64,000 nucleotides of DNA. Source: Microbulbifer sp. A4B17 (GTDB lineage: Bacteria; Pseudomonadota; Gammaproteobacteria; Pseudomonadales; Cellvibrionaceae). Shown piece after piece: positions 1 through 11,570 of the stretch. Within the stretch, counting starts at the first letter, position 1, and every line of letters begins with the position of its first letter. Made by a program: the position numbers and the translations under genes. Under the pieces are notes generated by a model. That model was not told the origin of the DNA. It searched no databases and worked only from the letters and a program-made list of their open reading frames with translations. The stretch is taken from positions 2,242,501-2,306,500 of the forward strand of contig NZ_CP029064.1 of NCBI RefSeq assembly GCF_003076275.1, read 5' to 3'.

Positions 1-1
1 T

Positions 2-790
2 ATAGGCTCCTTCCTGTTTTCGGGACCCACCGGTGTTGGCAAGACGGAGCTCTGTCGTCAGTTGGCAAAGGTAATGGGTATCGAGCTGATTCGCTTTGAC
101 ATGTCCGAGTACATGGAGCGTCATACGGTTTCCCGCTTGATAGGTGCGCCTCCTGGGTATGTTGGTTTTGACCAGGGCGGTTTACTGACCGATTCGGTGA
201 CCAAACATCCCCACAGTGTTGTGCTGCTCGACGAGATTGAGAAGGCGCATCCCGAAGTATTCAATCTGCTGCTGCAGGTGATGGATCACGGCACTCTGAC
301 TGATAACAATGGCCGCAAAGCGGACTTCCGGAATGTCATCCTGATTATGACTACCAATGCGGGCGCTGAGGTGATGAGCCGCCGTTCGATCGGTTTCTCC
401 CATCAAGATCACTCCACCGATGGGATGGAGGAGATCAAAAAGATGTTTACTCCGGAATTCCGCAATCGCCTCGATAATATTATCCAGTTCCGCTCCCTGC
501 CTCTGGAGGTGGTGAAGACGGTAGTGGACAAGTTTATCGTTGAGCTGCAGGCGCAGTTGGATGACTCCAAAGTGACTTTGGTTGTCGATGATGAGGCCCG
601 TGAGTGGCTGGCAGTGCGGGGTTATGACGAGAAAATGGGAGCGAGGCCTATGTCTCGCCTGATTCGCGACAAGCTGCGCAAGCCTCTGGCGGAAGCCGTG
701 CTCTTTGGTGAGCTGGCGGAAGAGGGGGGGCGTGTTTGTGTCACAATTGAAGATGATGAGCTGGCGATTAAAACGGCGGTGCCTGCCTAA
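2..790 (+). CDS. clpA: ATP-dependent Clp protease ATP-binding subunit ClpA (C-terminal part)
   Basis: This is the second AAA+ module of ClpA, the unfoldase that feeds substrates, including N-degron proteins delivered by ClpS, into ClpP in the cytoplasm. The reading frame is open from base 2, so the gene starts upstream of the window. Visible motifs are Walker A (GPTGVGKTE, bases 23-49), Walker B/DEIEKAH (about 220-250), the pore-loop region GAPPGYVGF and the sensor-2 motif GARPMSRLI near 640-665. The Clp C-terminal small domain follows and the protein ends in a short acidic/alkyl tail. It converges on infA across a shared terminator. Identity is secure because ClpA and not ClpB or ClpX is the member found beside infA, aat and bpt in gammaproteobacteria. 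Confidence 0.95.
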   Translation: MGSFLFSGPTGVGKTELCRQLAKVMGIELIRFDMSEYMERHTVSRLIGAPPGYVGFDQGGLLTDSVTKHPHSVVLLDEIEKAHPEVFNLLLQVMDHGTLTDNNGRKADFRNVILIMTTNAGAEVMSRRSIGFSHQDHSTDGMEEIKKMFTPEFRNRLDNIIQFRSLPLEVVKTVVDKFIVELQAQLDDSKVTLVVDDEAREWLAVRGYDEKMGARPMSRLIRDKLRKPLAEAVLFGELAEEGGRVCVTIEDDELAIKTAVPA

Positions 791-815
791 AATAAATTAG
801 TTCCAGCCAAGCAAT

Positions 816-843
816 AAAAAAGCCACCGGAAGGTGGCTTTTTT
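816..843. terminator. Bidirectional Rho-independent terminator between clpA and infA
   Basis: A GC-rich stem (AGCCACC / GGTGGCT, loop GGAA-like) is flanked by an A-run on the left and a T-run on the right, so it can terminate transcription from both directions. It sits between the convergent clpA and infA stop codons. Confidence 0.85.
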
Positions 844-886
844 AATTCGGGCCAAATTGCCTTGCGGAATTTGGCCTCTGAGCGAA

Positions 887-1105
887 TTAGCGCGCGCGGT
901 ACGTAATGCGGCCCTTGCTCAGGTCGTATGGAGTCAGCTCCACTTTCACCTTGTCGCCGGTGAGAATGCGAATGTAGTTTTTGCGCATCTTTCCGGAGAT
1001 GTGCGCAATTACCACGTGTCCGTTTTCCAGCTTTACGCGGAAAGTGGTGTTCGGCAGGGTGTCGATCACCTCGCCTTCCATTTCAATATAATCGTCTTTT
1101 GCCAT
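887..1105 (-). CDS. infA: Translation initiation factor IF-1
   Basis: IF-1 binds the A site of the 30S subunit and supports IF-2 and IF-3 during initiation. The product is 72 residues, exactly the family length, and is a single S1-type OB fold. It starts [13 protein letters not shown] and contains the conserved [19 protein letters not shown] core, ending in KGRITYRAR. It lies on the minus strand, converging on clpA, and about 125 bases separate it from the downstream end of bpt. The protein is nearly invariant in gammaproteobacteria, so the assignment is very safe. Confidence 0.98.
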   Translation of the reverse strand: MAKDDYIEMEGEVIDTLPNTTFRVKLENGHVVIAHISGKMRKNYIRILTGDKVKVELTPYDLSKGRITYRAR

Positions 1106-1230
1106 GCGGCAGCAACCTTACAATAACTTGATCAGACCTTTACCCCGGAGGCTCTTTGGCCTAGCCGCGGCTTGACGGGCGAGCATTTTGCACGAAAAGG
1201 CAAGATAGAGCAAAGGGAGTGTGAATTGAA

Positions 1231-1950
1231 CTAGAGCGATTTAAGGCTCCAGCGGTTTTCTTTTAGCATTTCAATCGGGCGGAACTGGCTTTTGTAGGCC
1301 ATTTTATGGCATTGCTCGATCCAGTAACCCAGGTAAAGATTGGGTAACCCCAGACGTCTCGCCCATTCAATCTGGTAGAGAATGCAATAGCTGCCCAGGC
1401 TCCGCTTGTCCTCATCGGGATCGAAGAAAGTATAGATGGCCGACAGTCCTGCAGTCAGGATATCGGTCACAGCCACGGCAACCAGTTTGCCCCTGGCTCT
1501 CAGCTCAATGTATCGAGTGGAGCCCCAGGCCTGGCTGAGGAAGCTGCGATATTGCTCCCGACTCGGCGGATACATCTCCCCATCTGCATGGCGCTGCTCG
1601 ATGTAGCGTGCGTAGAGTTCGTAGTGTTCATCCGTATCGATGGATTCGATATGGAATATGTCCAGGTCCTTATTGCGTTTCCAGCAGCGGCGCTGGTTGC
1701 GATCGGGGACAAACAGGCTCACTGGCACGCGAGCCGGCACGCAGGCACGACAGGTCGCGCACTGGGGGCGATACAGGTAGGCACCACTGCGACGGAATCC
1801 CAGCTCTGAGAGGCGGTTATAAAGCCTCTGGTCCACCTCGGTTTGGGGGTCGACAAACACCGTGGTGGCCTCCCGGTCCGGCAGGTAGCCGCACGGGTGG
1901 GGCAGGGTGGCCAGTAGGCGCACTGAATCCAGCTGAGAGTATTTACCCAT
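1231..1950 (-). CDS. bpt: Aspartate/glutamate leucyltransferase (arginyl-transferase family)
   Basis: Bpt transfers leucine from Leu-tRNA to N-terminal Asp or Glu, creating a primary N-degron read by ClpS/ClpAP. The chosen ATG at 1950 gives 239 residues starting MGKYSQLDSVRLL, the normal family length; a longer frame back to 2049 would only translate aat sequence. The N-terminal ATE domain shows PCGYLPDREATT and a CATCRAC cysteine cluster, and the C-terminal GNAT-like domain shows GSYCILYQIEWA and LYLGYWI. It overlaps the end of aat by 8 bases, so the two are translationally coupled. Pairing with aat and clpA is the standard N-degron neighbourhood. Confidence 0.93.
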   Translation of the reverse strand: MGKYSQLDSVRLLATLPHPCGYLPDREATTVFVDPQTEVDQRLYNRLSELGFRRSGAYLYRPQCATCRACVPARVPVSLFVPDRNQRRCWKRNKDLDIFHIESIDTDEHYELYARYIEQRHADGEMYPPSREQYRSFLSQAWGSTRYIELRARGKLVAVAVTDILTAGLSAIYTFFDPDEDKRSLGSYCILYQIEWARRLGLPNLYLGYWIEQCHKMAYKSQFRPIEMLKENRWSLKSL

Positions 1951-2662
1951 AAGTCCACGAAAGCTTCCAGGGCTGCGGGAAGTGCGGCTGTTTAACACCG
2001 TCTGCCAGCAGCTGTTCGAAATCCTTACGACACATCTCCACTGCTCCAAGACTGCTGAGATGAGGGTTACTCACCTGGCAGTCGATCAATGGACAGCCCC
2101 ACAATTCTAATTGCCGAACGAGGTGGACAAAAGCGACTTTTGAGGCGTCTGTCTCCCGGTGAAACATGGACTCACCAAAAAATACCCGTCCCAGGGCAAT
2201 ACCATAGAGTCCCCCAACCAGCTGACCACCGCGCCAAACCTCCACTGAGTGGGCGAATCCCTGATGGTGCATATCGATATAGGCCTCGCACATCTCATCG
2301 GTGATCCATGTGCCGGCTTCATCCGCCCGGGGCTCGCGGCAGGCCTCGATCACTTCGGGGAAGGCTTGGTCGAAGGTGACCGAGAAGGTTCCTCGGCGCA
2401 ACACTTTGCGCAAAGTGCGGCCAATACGAAAGTTTCGTGGGATAACCACGCAGCGAGGAGAGGGGCTCCACCACAAGATAGGTTGGTCATCTGAATACCA
2501 GGGGAAGACACCCCTTTGATAGGCCTCAACAAGCCACTCGGGGGTCAGGCCTCCACCGGCGGCTAGCAGGCCGTTTGGGTCATCCAGTGCAAATTCAGTA
2601 GGGGGGAAATCGACAACGGTGTGGTCGAGCCACATCAGGCGGCTTTGGGTGTTCCCTGCCAC
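1943..2662 (-). CDS. aat: Leucyl/phenylalanyl-tRNA–protein transferase
   Basis: Aat adds Leu or Phe from aminoacyl-tRNA to N-terminal Lys/Arg (and some Met), marking proteins for ClpS-ClpAP degradation. The 239-residue product matches the family. The conserved N-terminal GLLAAGGGLTPEWL segment and the GVFPWYS…WWSPSPRCV substrate-binding core are visible, followed by a GNAT-like domain with GGLYGIALGRVFFGESMF. It lies upstream of bpt with an 8-base overlap and 62 bases downstream of trxB on the same strand, so trxB-aat-bpt may be one transcript. Confidence 0.95.
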   Translation of the reverse strand: MAGNTQSRLMWLDHTVVDFPPTEFALDDPNGLLAAGGGLTPEWLVEAYQRGVFPWYSDDQPILWWSPSPRCVVIPRNFRIGRTLRKVLRRGTFSVTFDQAFPEVIEACREPRADEAGTWITDEMCEAYIDMHHQGFAHSVEVWRGGQLVGGLYGIALGRVFFGESMFHRETDASKVAFVHLVRQLELWGCPLIDCQVSNPHLSSLGAVEMCRKDFEQLLADGVKQPHFPQPWKLSWTYG

Positions 2663-2691
2663 GATCTGACTCCTGTCGGTATAAGGGTGGG

Positions 2692-2715
2692 CCGGGCAGA
2701 GATACTTCTGCCCGG
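2692..2715. repeat. Hairpin between trxB and aat
   Basis: Nine-base perfect arms CCGGGCAGA / TCTGCCCGG around a 6-base loop lie in the short gap between trxB and aat. No T-run follows on either strand, so it is more likely an RNA-processing or attenuation stem than a full terminator. Confidence 0.5.
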
Positions 2716-2724
2716 GGGTTCAGG

Positions 2725-4077
<1,353 letters not shown>

Positions 4078-5133
4078 ATGCGCTACAAGAGAAAGTTCAT
4101 ACCCATAAATTTGAAACAGGAACAGTTGGGGCATCCTAAAACCTTCTTGACCTTAAGTGAGGAAGCCCAGGCTTTCGTGTCTGAAATTATTGACGATAGT
4201 TACTCGCTGCGCTTTTCCGTTGACCTGGAGCCGAATGGGGATCACCGGGCCAGTTTACACGGCCCTCCGCACCTGCTCGATCTGTTCACCTCGCTCAATC
4301 TGCAAGTTCGATGCGAGATTGTTTCTGATGGATACGGTGGTAAAGCAGATGGGGCTGTCACCTGTGAGGGGAAGCCTGAAGAGTTTGAAAAATTTGCCAT
4401 GGCGCTGGGGCTCGGTGACGGCTGCCGAGTCCTCGATCTGATGTGTGGGAGAGGGGCCCTGAGCAGTTATCTGCTTAAGTTTGCCCGGGCACAGGGCATT
4501 GTTATTCAATGTAGCCTGTGTGATTCCCACCTTTCTCAGCTTGAAAAGCTTGATCCAGATGTTCAGTTACTCGCTGCGGATATCACTATTGGAGATGGGC
4601 GGGACCTGCCATATCCCAGTGAATTATTTGATGCTGTTGCCATCAAAATGGGCTTGCACGAAGTGCCCTATAGAGATCAACCTCTGGTGCTTCAGGAGGG
4701 GTATCGGGTTCTCAAACCGGGAGGACCCCTGTTAATTTGGGACTTAATGCCAACTTCTGCCGGGGTCCAGGACTTATTGTGTGCCCAAAAGAGAAAGTTG
4801 TCATACCTGACACATAGGGAATCGCTACTCTTTGACCGATTCTTCTTGCGGGAAGATCAGGTGCTGCAATTGCTTATCGATGCAGGCTTTAAACAAATAG
4901 AGCTGGTATCCAGAACCTATTACCGGGATAGCACCCACGACAAGCTGAAGGCTGAGCTGGGCGGAGATCAGTATAAATTGGAAGTTTTGAACAATTACCT
5001 TCGTGAGAGGGTTACCCAGGCGATCATTGATGAAGTTTGCTGGGAGGATTCCGGGCAGGATATCTCAATGATGATTCCAAATTGCATCTATCGCACGTAC
5101 AAACCGATAAATTTAGAAGAGAATAGTGGTTAG
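4078..5133 (+). CDS. Class I SAM-dependent methyltransferase, substrate unknown
   Basis: A cytoplasmic Rossmann-fold methyltransferase. Motif I reads VLDLMCGRGALSS (about residues 118-130). An acidic motif II/III region and a post-I motif near LFDAVAIKMGLHEVP follow, then EGYRVLKPGGPLLIWD, typical of UbiE/COQ5-type (Methyltransf_11/25) enzymes. The ATG at 4078 is preferred because GAGG lies 6 bases upstream; the in-frame TTG at 4066 would put that site inside the gene. The 351-residue product has an about 115-residue N-terminal region and an about 130-residue C-terminal region that I cannot assign. It stands alone between long gaps, so context gives no substrate. A role in small-molecule or cofactor methylation is only a guess. 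Confidence 0.75.
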   Translation: MRYKRKFIPINLKQEQLGHPKTFLTLSEEAQAFVSEIIDDSYSLRFSVDLEPNGDHRASLHGPPHLLDLFTSLNLQVRCEIVSDGYGGKADGAVTCEGKPEEFEKFAMALGLGDGCRVLDLMCGRGALSSYLLKFARAQGIVIQCSLCDSHLSQLEKLDPDVQLLAADITIGDGRDLPYPSELFDAVAIKMGLHEVPYRDQPLVLQEGYRVLKPGGPLLIWDLMPTSAGVQDLLCAQKRKLSYLTHRESLLFDRFFLREDQVLQLLIDAGFKQIELVSRTYYRDSTHDKLKAELGGDQYKLEVLNNYLRERVTQAIIDEVCWEDSGQDISMMIPNCIYRTYKPINLEENSG

Positions 5134-5369
5134 GAAAAGCTCCAGGTTCTCCAGGTTTTCCGATACTGCCATCAAACAACAAAAATACAGTGTGTGTTAG
5201 GGCTCGTAAGGCGCAATCTGAAAGCGTAAATTGTAAAATGTTTAGGTGGAGTTGCTTTCTTCTATAAGCAAGACAGAATTTTGTCTCAGGGTTTGGAGAT
5301 TTGAGTCCCCAATAATCCCTGGCGAATACAAGTGGACATAAAAAAGTACAGAATTATCGAGGTAAGCCA

Positions 5370-7712
5370 TTGAAGGCCGAAAGCGCAACTGAAAAAAGCC
5401 CTGCAGAGAGTAATGCATTGCCAGACTCACTGATCGCCCGACTCGTTCGCGAAGGTGCCCTGATCAGTTTGTTGGCTGGTGCGCTGTTACTCGCCATCAG
5501 CCTGTTAAGCTTCAGTGCAGAAGATCCGGGCTGGTCGCAAACTGGCAGCTCCCAGCAGGTGCACAATGCCATTGGTCCGGCCGGTGCCTGGTTGGCAGAT
5601 GTGTGTTTGTCTCTGTTGGGGTGGATGGCTTACCTGTTCCCCCTGCTGATTGGCCTGCGCGCCTATCACATCCTTCGCGACCGCAATGCTCGTTTTCATT
5701 TGCCTCTATTTGCTTTGAGGGTTTTTGGCCTGATGCTGCTGCTTGTCAGCGGGGCGGCAATTGCAACTCTGTGTTTTGATCCCGCAGAAAACCCTTTGCC
5801 GTTCACCAATGGAGGTATCATTGGCAGTGCTGTGGCGTCTGCACTGGGCTCAAGCCTCGGCTATGTAGGGGCAACCATTCTGCTGCTGGCAATATTTGCT
5901 ATCGGTGTAACTGTATTTACCGGTTTGTCGTGGCTCAAATTGGCCGAGGCGATTGGCAAGAATGTATTGGGCCTGTTTGCTTTGTTGGGTAGCCTCTATC
6001 AGCGCTGGCGCCAAAAACGCAATGAGCAGAGAGCTGCCCGGGAAGCGATAGTGGTGCGCAAGGCCGCCGTGGAAGAAGAGAAGCAGCGAGTTGCTAAGCG
6101 AATTCCCCCGAAGATCGAACCAGTTGCGCCCAAGCCCAAGCAGAGCCCCAGGGCGGCAAAGGAAAAACAGCGGGAGCTTTTCAAAAGTGGCCCAGTTACC
6201 GGAACCCTGCCGCCGTTGGGTCTTCTCGATCCCGCGGACCAAAATAAGAAGGCCGGCTTCTCCAGGGAGTCCCTGGAAGCACTGTCGCGCCTGCTGGAAC
6301 TCAAGCTGAAAGATTTCGGTGTTGTTGCCGAAGTGGTATCTGTACTGCCGGGACCGGTAGTTACCCGCTTTGAAATTCAGCCGGCTCCCGGCGTGAAGGT
6401 GAGTAAGATTTCCAACTTGGCAAAAGACCTGGCCCGCTCGCTCGCGGTGATCAGTGTGCGTGTAGTCGAGGTGATTCCGGGCAAGTCAGTTGTGGGTATT
6501 GAGATACCCAACGAAAACCGACAGATGGTACGCCTCAGCGAGGTGTTGTCAGCAGATATCTACGACAATGCTAAATCGCCCTTAACGCTGGCACTGGGTC
6601 ACGATATTTCCGGCCAGCCGGTTGTGGCCGATCTGGCCAAGATGCCCCACTTGCTGGTAGCTGGTACCACGGGCTCGGGTAAGTCTGTGGGCATCAACGT
6701 AATGCTGTTGAGCTTGCTATATAAATCCACGCCCGATGAAGTCCGCCTTATCCTGGTGGACCCGAAAATGTTGGAGCTATCGGTGTACGAGGGCATTCCG
6801 CATTTGTTGACCCCAGTAATCACCGATATGAATGATGCTGCCAACGGTTTGCGTTGGTGTGTTGGTGAGATGGAGCGCCGCTACAAGTTGATGGCGGCAA
6901 TGGGGGTGCGAAACCTTGCGGGCTTTAACCGCAAAGTGAAAGAGGCGGAAGAGGCCGGTGAGCCCTTAATCGACCCTATCTGGCAGCCAGACCCCGCTTC
7001 CAGTGTGCCGGAAGATGAACAAACGGCACCTGCCCTGAAAGCGCTGCCAGCGATCGTTGTTGTGATCGATGAATTTGCCGACATGATGATGATTGTCGGC
7101 AAGAAGGTGGAGCAGCTAATTGCGCGAATCGCCCAGAAGGCCCGTGCTGCAGGTATTCATCTGTTACTTGCTACCCAGCGCCCGTCAGTGGATGTTATTA
7201 CCGGTTTGATTAAAGCAAACGTACCTACCCGAATTGGCTTCCAGGTTTCGTCGAAAGTGGATTCCCGCACAATTCTTGATCAGGGTGGTGCGGAGCAGCT
7301 GTTGGGCCACGGTGACATGTTGTACTTACCGCCAGGTAGTGGAGTTCCTGTTCGTGTCCATGGTGCCTTTGTCGACGATCACGAAGTGCATAAGGTTGTC
7401 GCCGATTGGGGCCGTCGCGGTGAGCCTGAGTATATCGATGGCATTGTCGACGACAGTAATAACAGTATTCCTGTGCCTGGATTACAGTCTGAAGGCGGTG
7501 AAGATGAAGACCCGGAAGCCGATGCGCTCTACGATGAAGCCGTAGCCTTCGTCACAAAATCCCGCAAGGCGTCAATCTCTTCTGTGCAGCGCCAGTTGCG
7601 GATTGGTTACAATCGCGCGGCTCGAATTATTGATGCCATGGAGGCGGCTGGGGTTATATCTCCGGCGGGCCACAACGGCAATCGAGAGGTGCTGGCACCA
7701 CCGCCAGCTTGA
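5370..7712 (+). CDS. ftsK: DNA translocase FtsK
   Basis: FtsK pumps chromosomal DNA at the division septum and activates XerCD at dif. The TTG start at 5370 has GAGGT 6 bases upstream. The 780-residue protein has four N-terminal membrane segments (about residues 30-190), a short charged linker (about 215-290), the alpha/beta motor with Walker A GTTGSGKS (residues 432-439) and Walker [10 protein letters not shown] (about 562-570), and a C-terminal gamma winged-helix domain (about 712-775) that reads KOPS sites. The linker is short compared with E. coli FtsK (1329 residues) but normal for Pseudomonas-like versions. lolA follows after 93 bases. Confidence 0.97.
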   Translation: MKAESATEKSPAESNALPDSLIARLVREGALISLLAGALLLAISLLSFSAEDPGWSQTGSSQQVHNAIGPAGAWLADVCLSLLGWMAYLFPLLIGLRAYHILRDRNARFHLPLFALRVFGLMLLLVSGAAIATLCFDPAENPLPFTNGGIIGSAVASALGSSLGYVGATILLLAIFAIGVTVFTGLSWLKLAEAIGKNVLGLFALLGSLYQRWRQKRNEQRAAREAIVVRKAAVEEEKQRVAKRIPPKIEPVAPKPKQSPRAAKEKQRELFKSGPVTGTLPPLGLLDPADQNKKAGFSRESLEALSRLLELKLKDFGVVAEVVSVLPGPVVTRFEIQPAPGVKVSKISNLAKDLARSLAVISVRVVEVIPGKSVVGIEIPNENRQMVRLSEVLSADIYDNAKSPLTLALGHDISGQPVVADLAKMPHLLVAGTTGSGKSVGINVMLLSLLYKSTPDEVRLILVDPKMLELSVYEGIPHLLTPVITDMNDAANGLRWCVGEMERRYKLMAAMGVRNLAGFNRKVKEAEEAGEPLIDPIWQPDPASSVPEDEQTAPALKALPAIVVVIDEFADMMMIVGKKVEQLIARIAQKARAAGIHLLLATQRPSVDVITGLIKANVPTRIGFQVSSKVDSRTILDQGGAEQLLGHGDMLYLPPGSGVPVRVHGAFVDDHEVHKVVADWGRRGEPEYIDGIVDDSNNSIPVPGLQSEGGEDEDPEADALYDEAVAFVTKSRKASISSVQRQLRIGYNRAARIIDAMEAAGVISPAGHNGNREVLAPPPA

Positions 7713-7805
7713 TGGAAGTTTGGCCCTGGGAGCCGTGGCGGGTTAAGCCACTGTTCACTTTGTAGGGGTTAATCTTTAAGGAAATCATTACGTTGGGATT
7801 CCATA

Positions 7806-8417
7806 ATGAAAAGAATTCTGCAGGGTCTGCTGCTTTCAATCAGTATTGCCGCCAGTGCAGCCTGGGCTGATGCCACCGATGAGCTGAGTGATTTACTCAA
7901 GCCATTGGAGGCGCTGTCGGGCAATTTTAAGCAGACGCTTATCGATGAGCGCGGCAAGGTCACACAAAAGAGCAATGGCAGTTTCTCTGTGCAACGCCCG
8001 GGCAAATTGCGCTGGAAAACTGGCGAGCCTTACGCCCAGTTGCTGGTGACGAACAATAAAACCCTATGGCTTTATGACCCGGACCTGGAGCAGGTAACGG
8101 TTCGCCCTGTGGATGCTCGTATTAAAGACACCCCGGCCCTGTTGTTAGGGGGTGAAGTAGAGGATATTCGGGGTTCGTTTAATGTAAGCCAGAAAGAAGG
8201 GGTTTATCACCTGACCCCCAAGAACCCATCGGCCCCTTTTAAGGCAATGGAAATTCGATTTGCCAAAAATGGCTTGCCGTCAGCAATGACCGTGCGCGAT
8301 GGTATGGGGCAAATTACCGAAATCCAGTTCAGCGCCATTAAGGCGAACCCAAAACTTTCCGCTTCTATTTTTGATTTTAAGCCCCCGGCTGGTACTGACA
8401 TTATTAAAGATGAGTGA
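7806..8417 (+). CDS. lolA: Outer-membrane lipoprotein carrier protein LolA
   Basis: LolA ferries lipoproteins across the periplasm from LolCDE to LolB. It has a cleavable signal peptide (residues 1-21, ending ASAAWA) and the LolA beta-sandwich, recognisable by LSGNFKQTLIDERGK, GSFSVQRPGKLRWKT and the C-terminal FDFKPPAGTDII. The 203-residue length is normal. Its stop overlaps the start of rarA by 8 bases, so ftsK-lolA-rarA is a conserved coupled group. Confidence 0.95.
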   Translation: MKRILQGLLLSISIAASAAWADATDELSDLLKPLEALSGNFKQTLIDERGKVTQKSNGSFSVQRPGKLRWKTGEPYAQLLVTNNKTLWLYDPDLEQVTVRPVDARIKDTPALLLGGEVEDIRGSFNVSQKEGVYHLTPKNPSAPFKAMEIRFAKNGLPSAMTVRDGMGQITEIQFSAIKANPKLSASIFDFKPPAGTDIIKDE

Positions 8418-9753
8418 TCTGTTCGATACTCCCAAAACCCATCAGCCCTTAGCGGCCCGGATGCGGCCGAAATCTCTGGCTTACTATGTGGGCCAGTCGC
8501 ATTTATTAGGGGAGGGCAAACCTTTGCGGGAGGCGGTAGAGCGCGGCCAGCTGCACTCAATGATTTTGTGGGGCCCTCCTGGTGTGGGTAAAACCACCTT
8601 CGCGCGACTTTTGGCTGAAGAGTGCGATGCTCGCTTCGCCACTTTGTCTGCGGTACTCGCCGGAGTTAAAGATATTCGCCAGGCAGTGGCCGAGGCTGAG
8701 CAGCACCGAATACAGTCTGGCCGCCATACCATTTTATTTGTTGATGAAGTGCATCGATTTAATAAAGCCCAGCAGGATGCATTCCTTCCCTACGTGGAGG
8801 AGGGTACAGTAACCTTTGTCGGCGCGACGACCGAGAACCCTGCTTTTGAGTTAAACAATGCACTGCTCTCCCGTTGTCGGGTTTATCTGTTGCGAAGTAT
8901 TCCCGAAGAGGAGTTGCTGGGTTTACTGCACTTTGCGCTGCAAGCTGACCAGCAGTTGCGAGAGCGGGACGTTAATATCCCTGAAGAGGTATTGGGCAAA
9001 ATTGCCCGGGCGGCAGATGGGGATGCACGCAGCGCTTTAAACTTGCTGGAAGTTGCCTGCGACCTGGCCAAAGAGGAAGCTGGGGGGTTGATCGTCGATG
9101 AGGATGTACTCTCCGAGGTCCTTAGTGCCGATGTTCGCCGTTTCGATAAAGGCGGCGATTACTTCTACGATCAAATTTCAGCCATGCATAAATCAGTGCG
9201 CGGATCGGACCCGGATGCGGCTCTCTACTGGTTTGTGCGGATGTTGGATGGGGGCTGCGACCCGCTGTATATTGCCCGCCGTGTCGTGCGCATGGCCAGT
9301 GAAGATGTCGGCAATGCGGACCCAAGGGCCTTGCAGTTGTCACTTAATGCCTGGGATGTGCAGGAGCGCCTCGGAAGTCCCGAGGGTGAGCTGGCAATCG
9401 CTCAGGCCATTACTTATCTGGCGGTAGCGGCAAAGAGCAATGCGGTTTACTCCGCTTACAATCGCGCCGTAGCGGATGTTCGACAGGAACCCAGCTACGA
9501 AGTGCCAGTGCATTTGCGCAATGCGCCCACCAAACTGGCAAAAAGCTTGTCCCATGGTGCTGAGTATCGCTATGCCCACGATGAACCCGACGCTTTTGCT
9601 GCGGGAGAAAATTACTTCCCAGAAGAGATTGCCGATCGCGAGTATTACCAGCCGGTTCCCCGGGGGCTGGAATTAAAGATCTCAGAAAAACTGCAGACAC
9701 TGCGTCGACTGAATCGCGAGAGTGACAGGCGGCGCTACAGAAACCAAAAATAG
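8410..9753 (+). CDS. rarA: Replication-associated recombination protein A (RarA/MgsA AAA+ ATPase)
   Basis: RarA is a clamp-loader-like AAA+ ATPase acting at stalled replication forks. The ATG at 8410 (MSDLFDTPKTHQPLA) gives 447 residues, the family norm; the frame is open further upstream, but that part only overlaps lolA. Walker A is GPPGVGKTT (from residue 55), Walker B is LFVDEVHRFN, sensor 1 is GATTENP, and the C-terminal tetramerisation domain contains ASEDVGNADPRAL and RYAHDEPDAFAAGENY. It starts inside lolA and is followed 19 bases later by crcB. Confidence 0.96.
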   Translation: MSDLFDTPKTHQPLAARMRPKSLAYYVGQSHLLGEGKPLREAVERGQLHSMILWGPPGVGKTTFARLLAEECDARFATLSAVLAGVKDIRQAVAEAEQHRIQSGRHTILFVDEVHRFNKAQQDAFLPYVEEGTVTFVGATTENPAFELNNALLSRCRVYLLRSIPEEELLGLLHFALQADQQLRERDVNIPEEVLGKIARAADGDARSALNLLEVACDLAKEEAGGLIVDEDVLSEVLSADVRRFDKGGDYFYDQISAMHKSVRGSDPDAALYWFVRMLDGGCDPLYIARRVVRMASEDVGNADPRALQLSLNAWDVQERLGSPEGELAIAQAITYLAVAAKSNAVYSAYNRAVADVRQEPSYEVPVHLRNAPTKLAKSLSHGAEYRYAHDEPDAFAAGENYFPEEIADREYYQPVPRGLELKISEKLQTLRRLNRESDRRRYRNQK

Positions 9754-9772
9754 ATAGAAAGGAAGCAGGTAA

Positions 9773-10147
9773 ATGCAGTTGCTGGCAGTTGCTCTGGGCG
9801 GCGCACTTGGGGCAGTTTTTCGTCACCTGGTGAGTATCTGGAGCTACCCGGTTTTCGAAGGACGATTTCCGTTAGGGACCCTGATTGTCAATTTAGCCGG
9901 TTCTTTTTTGATCGGCATTGTTTATGTTCTGATCGCCCACCGGGCTATGTTGGGGGAGGAGTGGCGCCTGCTCTTGATGACCGGGATGTTTGGCGCACTG
10001 ACGACCTTCTCCACTTTCTCCCTAGAAAGCCTGATACTGTGGCACAATGGCCAGCCGCTGGTGGCCCTTGGCTATATTGTCGGCAGTCTTATTGGCTGCC
10101 TGTTGGCTACCGCTGCCGCTGTCGCACTGGCGATGCGGTACTTTTAA
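9773..10147 (+). CDS. crcB: Fluoride ion channel CrcB/Fluc
   Basis: A dual-topology, four-helix membrane channel that exports fluoride. The 124-residue product has the family signatures GGALGAVFRH (residues 9-18), LIVNLAGSF and the pore motif GALTTFSTFS (about 74-83). It sits in the lolA-rarA-crcB-serS string typical of gammaproteobacteria. Only 19 bases separate it from rarA, so there is no room for a fluoride riboswitch immediately upstream and it is probably co-transcribed. Confidence 0.95.
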   Translation: MQLLAVALGGALGAVFRHLVSIWSYPVFEGRFPLGTLIVNLAGSFLIGIVYVLIAHRAMLGEEWRLLLMTGMFGALTTFSTFSLESLILWHNGQPLVALGYIVGSLIGCLLATAAAVALAMRYF

Positions 10148-10152
10148 TTTAA

Positions 10153-11478
<1,326 letters not shown>

Positions 11479-11490
11479 GCGTAGCACTCC

Positions 11491-11525
11491 AAAAGGGCGA
11501 GCGTAGAGTTCGCCCTTTTTTGTTT
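11491..11525 (+). terminator. Rho-independent terminator after serS
   Basis: Stem AAAAGGGCGA / TCGCCCTTTT around a GCGTAGAGT-type loop followed by a T-run, starting 13 bases after the serS stop codon. Confidence 0.9.
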
Positions 11526-11570
11526 GTAGAACTGAGTTTCACTTTGCCCGCTATTTGATGGAATAAGAAG

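Noticed and set aside
1951-2049. 33-codon N-terminal extension of bpt
   Set aside because: It is only aat sequence read in another frame; Bpt proteins begin close to MGKYSQL.
9754-9772. Fluoride riboswitch before crcB
   Set aside because: Only 19 bases separate rarA from crcB, too few for the aptamer, and the conserved sequence is missing.
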